DNA of 64,000 nt from Altererythrobacter sp. BO-6. Its GTDB lineage: Bacteria; Pseudomonadota; Alphaproteobacteria; Sphingomonadales; Sphingomonadaceae. Made by a program: the position numbers and the translations under genes. The stretch is taken from positions 1,488,001 to 1,552,000 of the forward strand of contig NZ_CP049259.1 of the NCBI RefSeq assembly GCF_011047315.1. The letters are read 5' to 3'. The notes under the pieces are model-generated. The model was not told the origin of the DNA. It made no database searches and saw only the letters and a program-made list of their open reading frames with translations. Below are positions 60,897-64,000 of the stretch, piece after piece; within the stretch, counting starts at the first letter, position 1, and each line of letters begins with the position of its first letter.

Positions 60897-62450
60897 TCAG
60901 AATTGCTCGCCTGACCGGGCAACCAGTTCGCGCAACTCGGTCTTGAGCAGCTTGCCGATGTGGCTGCGCGGCATTTCCTCGATCGGATAGAGCGCCGCGA
61001 GCCGCTGGGTCTTGCCCAGGCGGGCATTGACGGCGTCGCGGATCGTATCCGGATCGCGTGCACCATCGCCCAACCGCACGAAGCCCACGGGCGTCTCGCC
61101 CCAGCGCTGTGACGGCACGCCCACAACCGCCGCTTCGAGCACGTCCGGCTCCTTGTCGAGCTCGGCCTCGAGGTCACTCGGGAAGATGTTGAACCCGCCA
61201 GAGATGATCATGTCCTTTGCGCGGCCGACCAGTTCGACGAAACCGTCTTCATCGACCCGCCCGATATCGCCCATGCGTTGCCACACGTCGCCCGTTTCGG
61301 GATCGGTCCAGTAACCCTCGCGAGTCTTTTCCGGCTGGTTCTTGTATCCGCTCATCATCGTCTGGCTGCGGCCGATCAGGTTGCCCGGCGTACCCGGCGG
61401 CACCGGCCGGTCATCATCGTCCAGCACTTTCAGTTCGCTGCCCGGCGCGGGCCGGCCGACGGTGTGCAGCTTGCCCGGGAAATCGTGGCACGGCAGCAGG
61501 CACACCACCCCTCCTTCGGTCATCGAATAGATCTCGATCAGCCCGCCCGGCATGCGCCGCAACACCTCTGCCTTTAGCTCGGCGGAGAAGGGCGCGCTCG
61601 TGCAGTATTTGAGCTTGAGCGCCGACAGGTCGAACTGGTCGAAGCGCGGCTCTGCCATCAGCCGCTGGTATTGCACCGGCACCAGCATCGTCACGGTCAC
61701 GCCATGCGCCTGCGCCCGCTCGAGCCATTCCAACGTGTTGAACTTGCCCATGATATTCACTGTCCCGCCCGCCAGCAGCACCGGCAGGAAGGCGACCATG
61801 GTCGTGTTCGAATAGAGCGGCGTCGAGGCGAGCGAGCGCACCGGAATTCCTGCGCCGAGATAGCTTGCCGCGGTGGGCGCGAACTGGCGCCAGCGCATCT
61901 GGTGCGAATGGACGATGCCCTTGGGAATGCCGGTAGTGCCGCTGGAATAGATGATGTTGAACGGATCTTTCGGTGCCGGTTCGAACGCCGGTGCACGGGT
62001 GCCGGACGGGGCCATCCAGCCCGCCAGATCCTCCAGCGCCACATGGCCCAGCTCGGGCAGGAAATCCGGCCCCAGCTCTTCGCGTTTCGCAGCATCGATG
62101 AACAGGTGCCGCGCGCCGCTGTCTCGCGCCATGCCGATCAGCTGTTCCTTCGAAGCGCTGGTGGTGAGCGGCGCTGCCACCCCGCCTGCGCGCACCGCAG
62201 CGAGGAACACCAGCGCGTAGTTGATGCAGCTTGTGCCCAGGATCGCCACCGCCTGCCCGCTTTCAAGGCCCGTTGCGACCAGCTGCGCCGCGATCCGCTC
62301 CACATTCTCGTCAAGCTGTGCCCAGGTCAGCTCGCGCTCCCCATCGCACAGGGCAGGGACGTCAGGCTGCGCCAGCGCCCAGGCCTTGAGAACGGCAGAA
62401 AAGTCCCCGAATTCGGCACTCAGCAGCGCCCGTGCATCTGCGTGATTCAT
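60897..62450 (-). CDS. Acyl-CoA synthetase / AMP-dependent ligase
   Basis: A 517-residue ANL-superfamily enzyme that activates a carboxylic acid through an acyl-AMP. Motifs are FNIIYSSGTTGIPKGIVHS (phosphate loop), IEIYSMTEGGV, DIGRVDEDGFVELVGRAKD and GFNIFPSDLE, with the catalytic Lys in GKLLKTELR. The early SFKAPLLGL-type region of long-chain enzymes is not seen; substrate class is not decidable. The ATG at 62450 was chosen over an upstream frame start because MNHADARALL begins a family-like helix. It is divergent from gyrB. Confidence 0.88.
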   Translation of the reverse strand: MNHADARALLSAEFGDFSAVLKAWALAQPDVPALCDGERELTWAQLDENVERIAAQLVATGLESGQAVAILGTSCINYALVFLAAVRAGGVAAPLTTSASKEQLIGMARDSGARHLFIDAAKREELGPDFLPELGHVALEDLAGWMAPSGTRAPAFEPAPKDPFNIIYSSGTTGIPKGIVHSHQMRWRQFAPTAASYLGAGIPVRSLASTPLYSNTTMVAFLPVLLAGGTVNIMGKFNTLEWLERAQAHGVTVTMLVPVQYQRLMAEPRFDQFDLSALKLKYCTSAPFSAELKAEVLRRMPGGLIEIYSMTEGGVVCLLPCHDFPGKLHTVGRPAPGSELKVLDDDDRPVPPGTPGNLIGRSQTMMSGYKNQPEKTREGYWTDPETGDVWQRMGDIGRVDEDGFVELVGRAKDMIISGGFNIFPSDLEAELDKEPDVLEAAVVGVPSQRWGETPVGFVRLGDGARDPDTIRDAVNARLGKTQRLAALYPIEEMPRSHIGKLLKTELRELVARSGEQF

Positions 62451-62551
62451 GCGCGCGTTGATAAGCGGGCGGGATGCCCAAGTCGAGCGGTGGAAAACCG
62501 CCCGCAAACTGGCCTGAAAGCTTGGGATTCGCCCCTGCCGCGCCTATATGA

Positions 62552-64000
<1,449 letters not shown>

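Overview
The window looks like a chromosomal segment of an alphaproteobacterium, most likely a sphingomonad of the Erythrobacteraceae type. The basis is high GC with strong GC3 bias, TonB-dependent receptors, an UrcA protein, a DUF2171 protein, class Ia ribonucleotide reductase, and many ATGA or TGATG gene junctions. No transposase, integrase, phage gene, CRISPR array or rRNA was seen. One tRNA, Gly(GCC), is present. Both edges cut genes: mtnP on the left and gyrB on the right.

Left part (0.5-12.9 kb): an apparent catabolic regulon. A minus-strand operon carries a cysteine-free Asp/Glu-racemase-fold protein, two NTF2-like proteins (one frameshifted), a TonB-dependent receptor and an N-carbamoylsarcosine-amidase-like hydrolase. 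Next comes an FCD-type GntR regulator. Beyond it, a class III CoA-transferase (-) faces an HMG-CoA-lyase-like enzyme followed by HyuA and HyuB, which are ATP-dependent hydantoinase/oxoprolinase subunits (+). The same palindrome (TTGTATACAA) lies before the minus-strand operon and between the CoA-transferase and the lyase. This suggests one regulator controls uptake, opening of a cyclic amide or ureide, CoA activation and C-C cleavage.

Middle (13-33 kb): an FNT channel, quinone oxidoreductase, dCTP deaminase, S41 protease, a saccharopine-dehydrogenase-like reductase, a zinc-receptor-like TonB protein, thioredoxin-TPR and LON-domain proteins, a lower-GC LuxR/secreted-protein pair, and an argB-yggT-folD-lipoprotein-marC gene row. 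Two intergenic regions, 12.7 kb apart, share a regulatory-looking module: about six GTCACAC-like units every 20-23 nt, then a doubled GTTCCAT motif. Three 200-bp tandem repeats follow at 31.3-31.9 kb.

Right part (33-64 kb): nrdB and nrdA (separate, with candidate NrdR boxes before nrdA), a small surface-glycan-type operon, a diguanylate cyclase, two TonB-C-like periplasmic proteins, two beta-lactamase-fold hydrolases, a LysR regulator with a large inverted repeat, an ABC ATPase-methyltransferase-nadB-VIT operon, guaA with an endonuclease III-like gene, an acyl-CoA ligase and gyrB.

At least seven places need removal of one base to restore a conserved frame, including in folD and at the start of gyrB. 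All are insertions. Sequencing or assembly error is therefore at least as likely as real gene decay, and the frameshifted genes should be read with that in mind.
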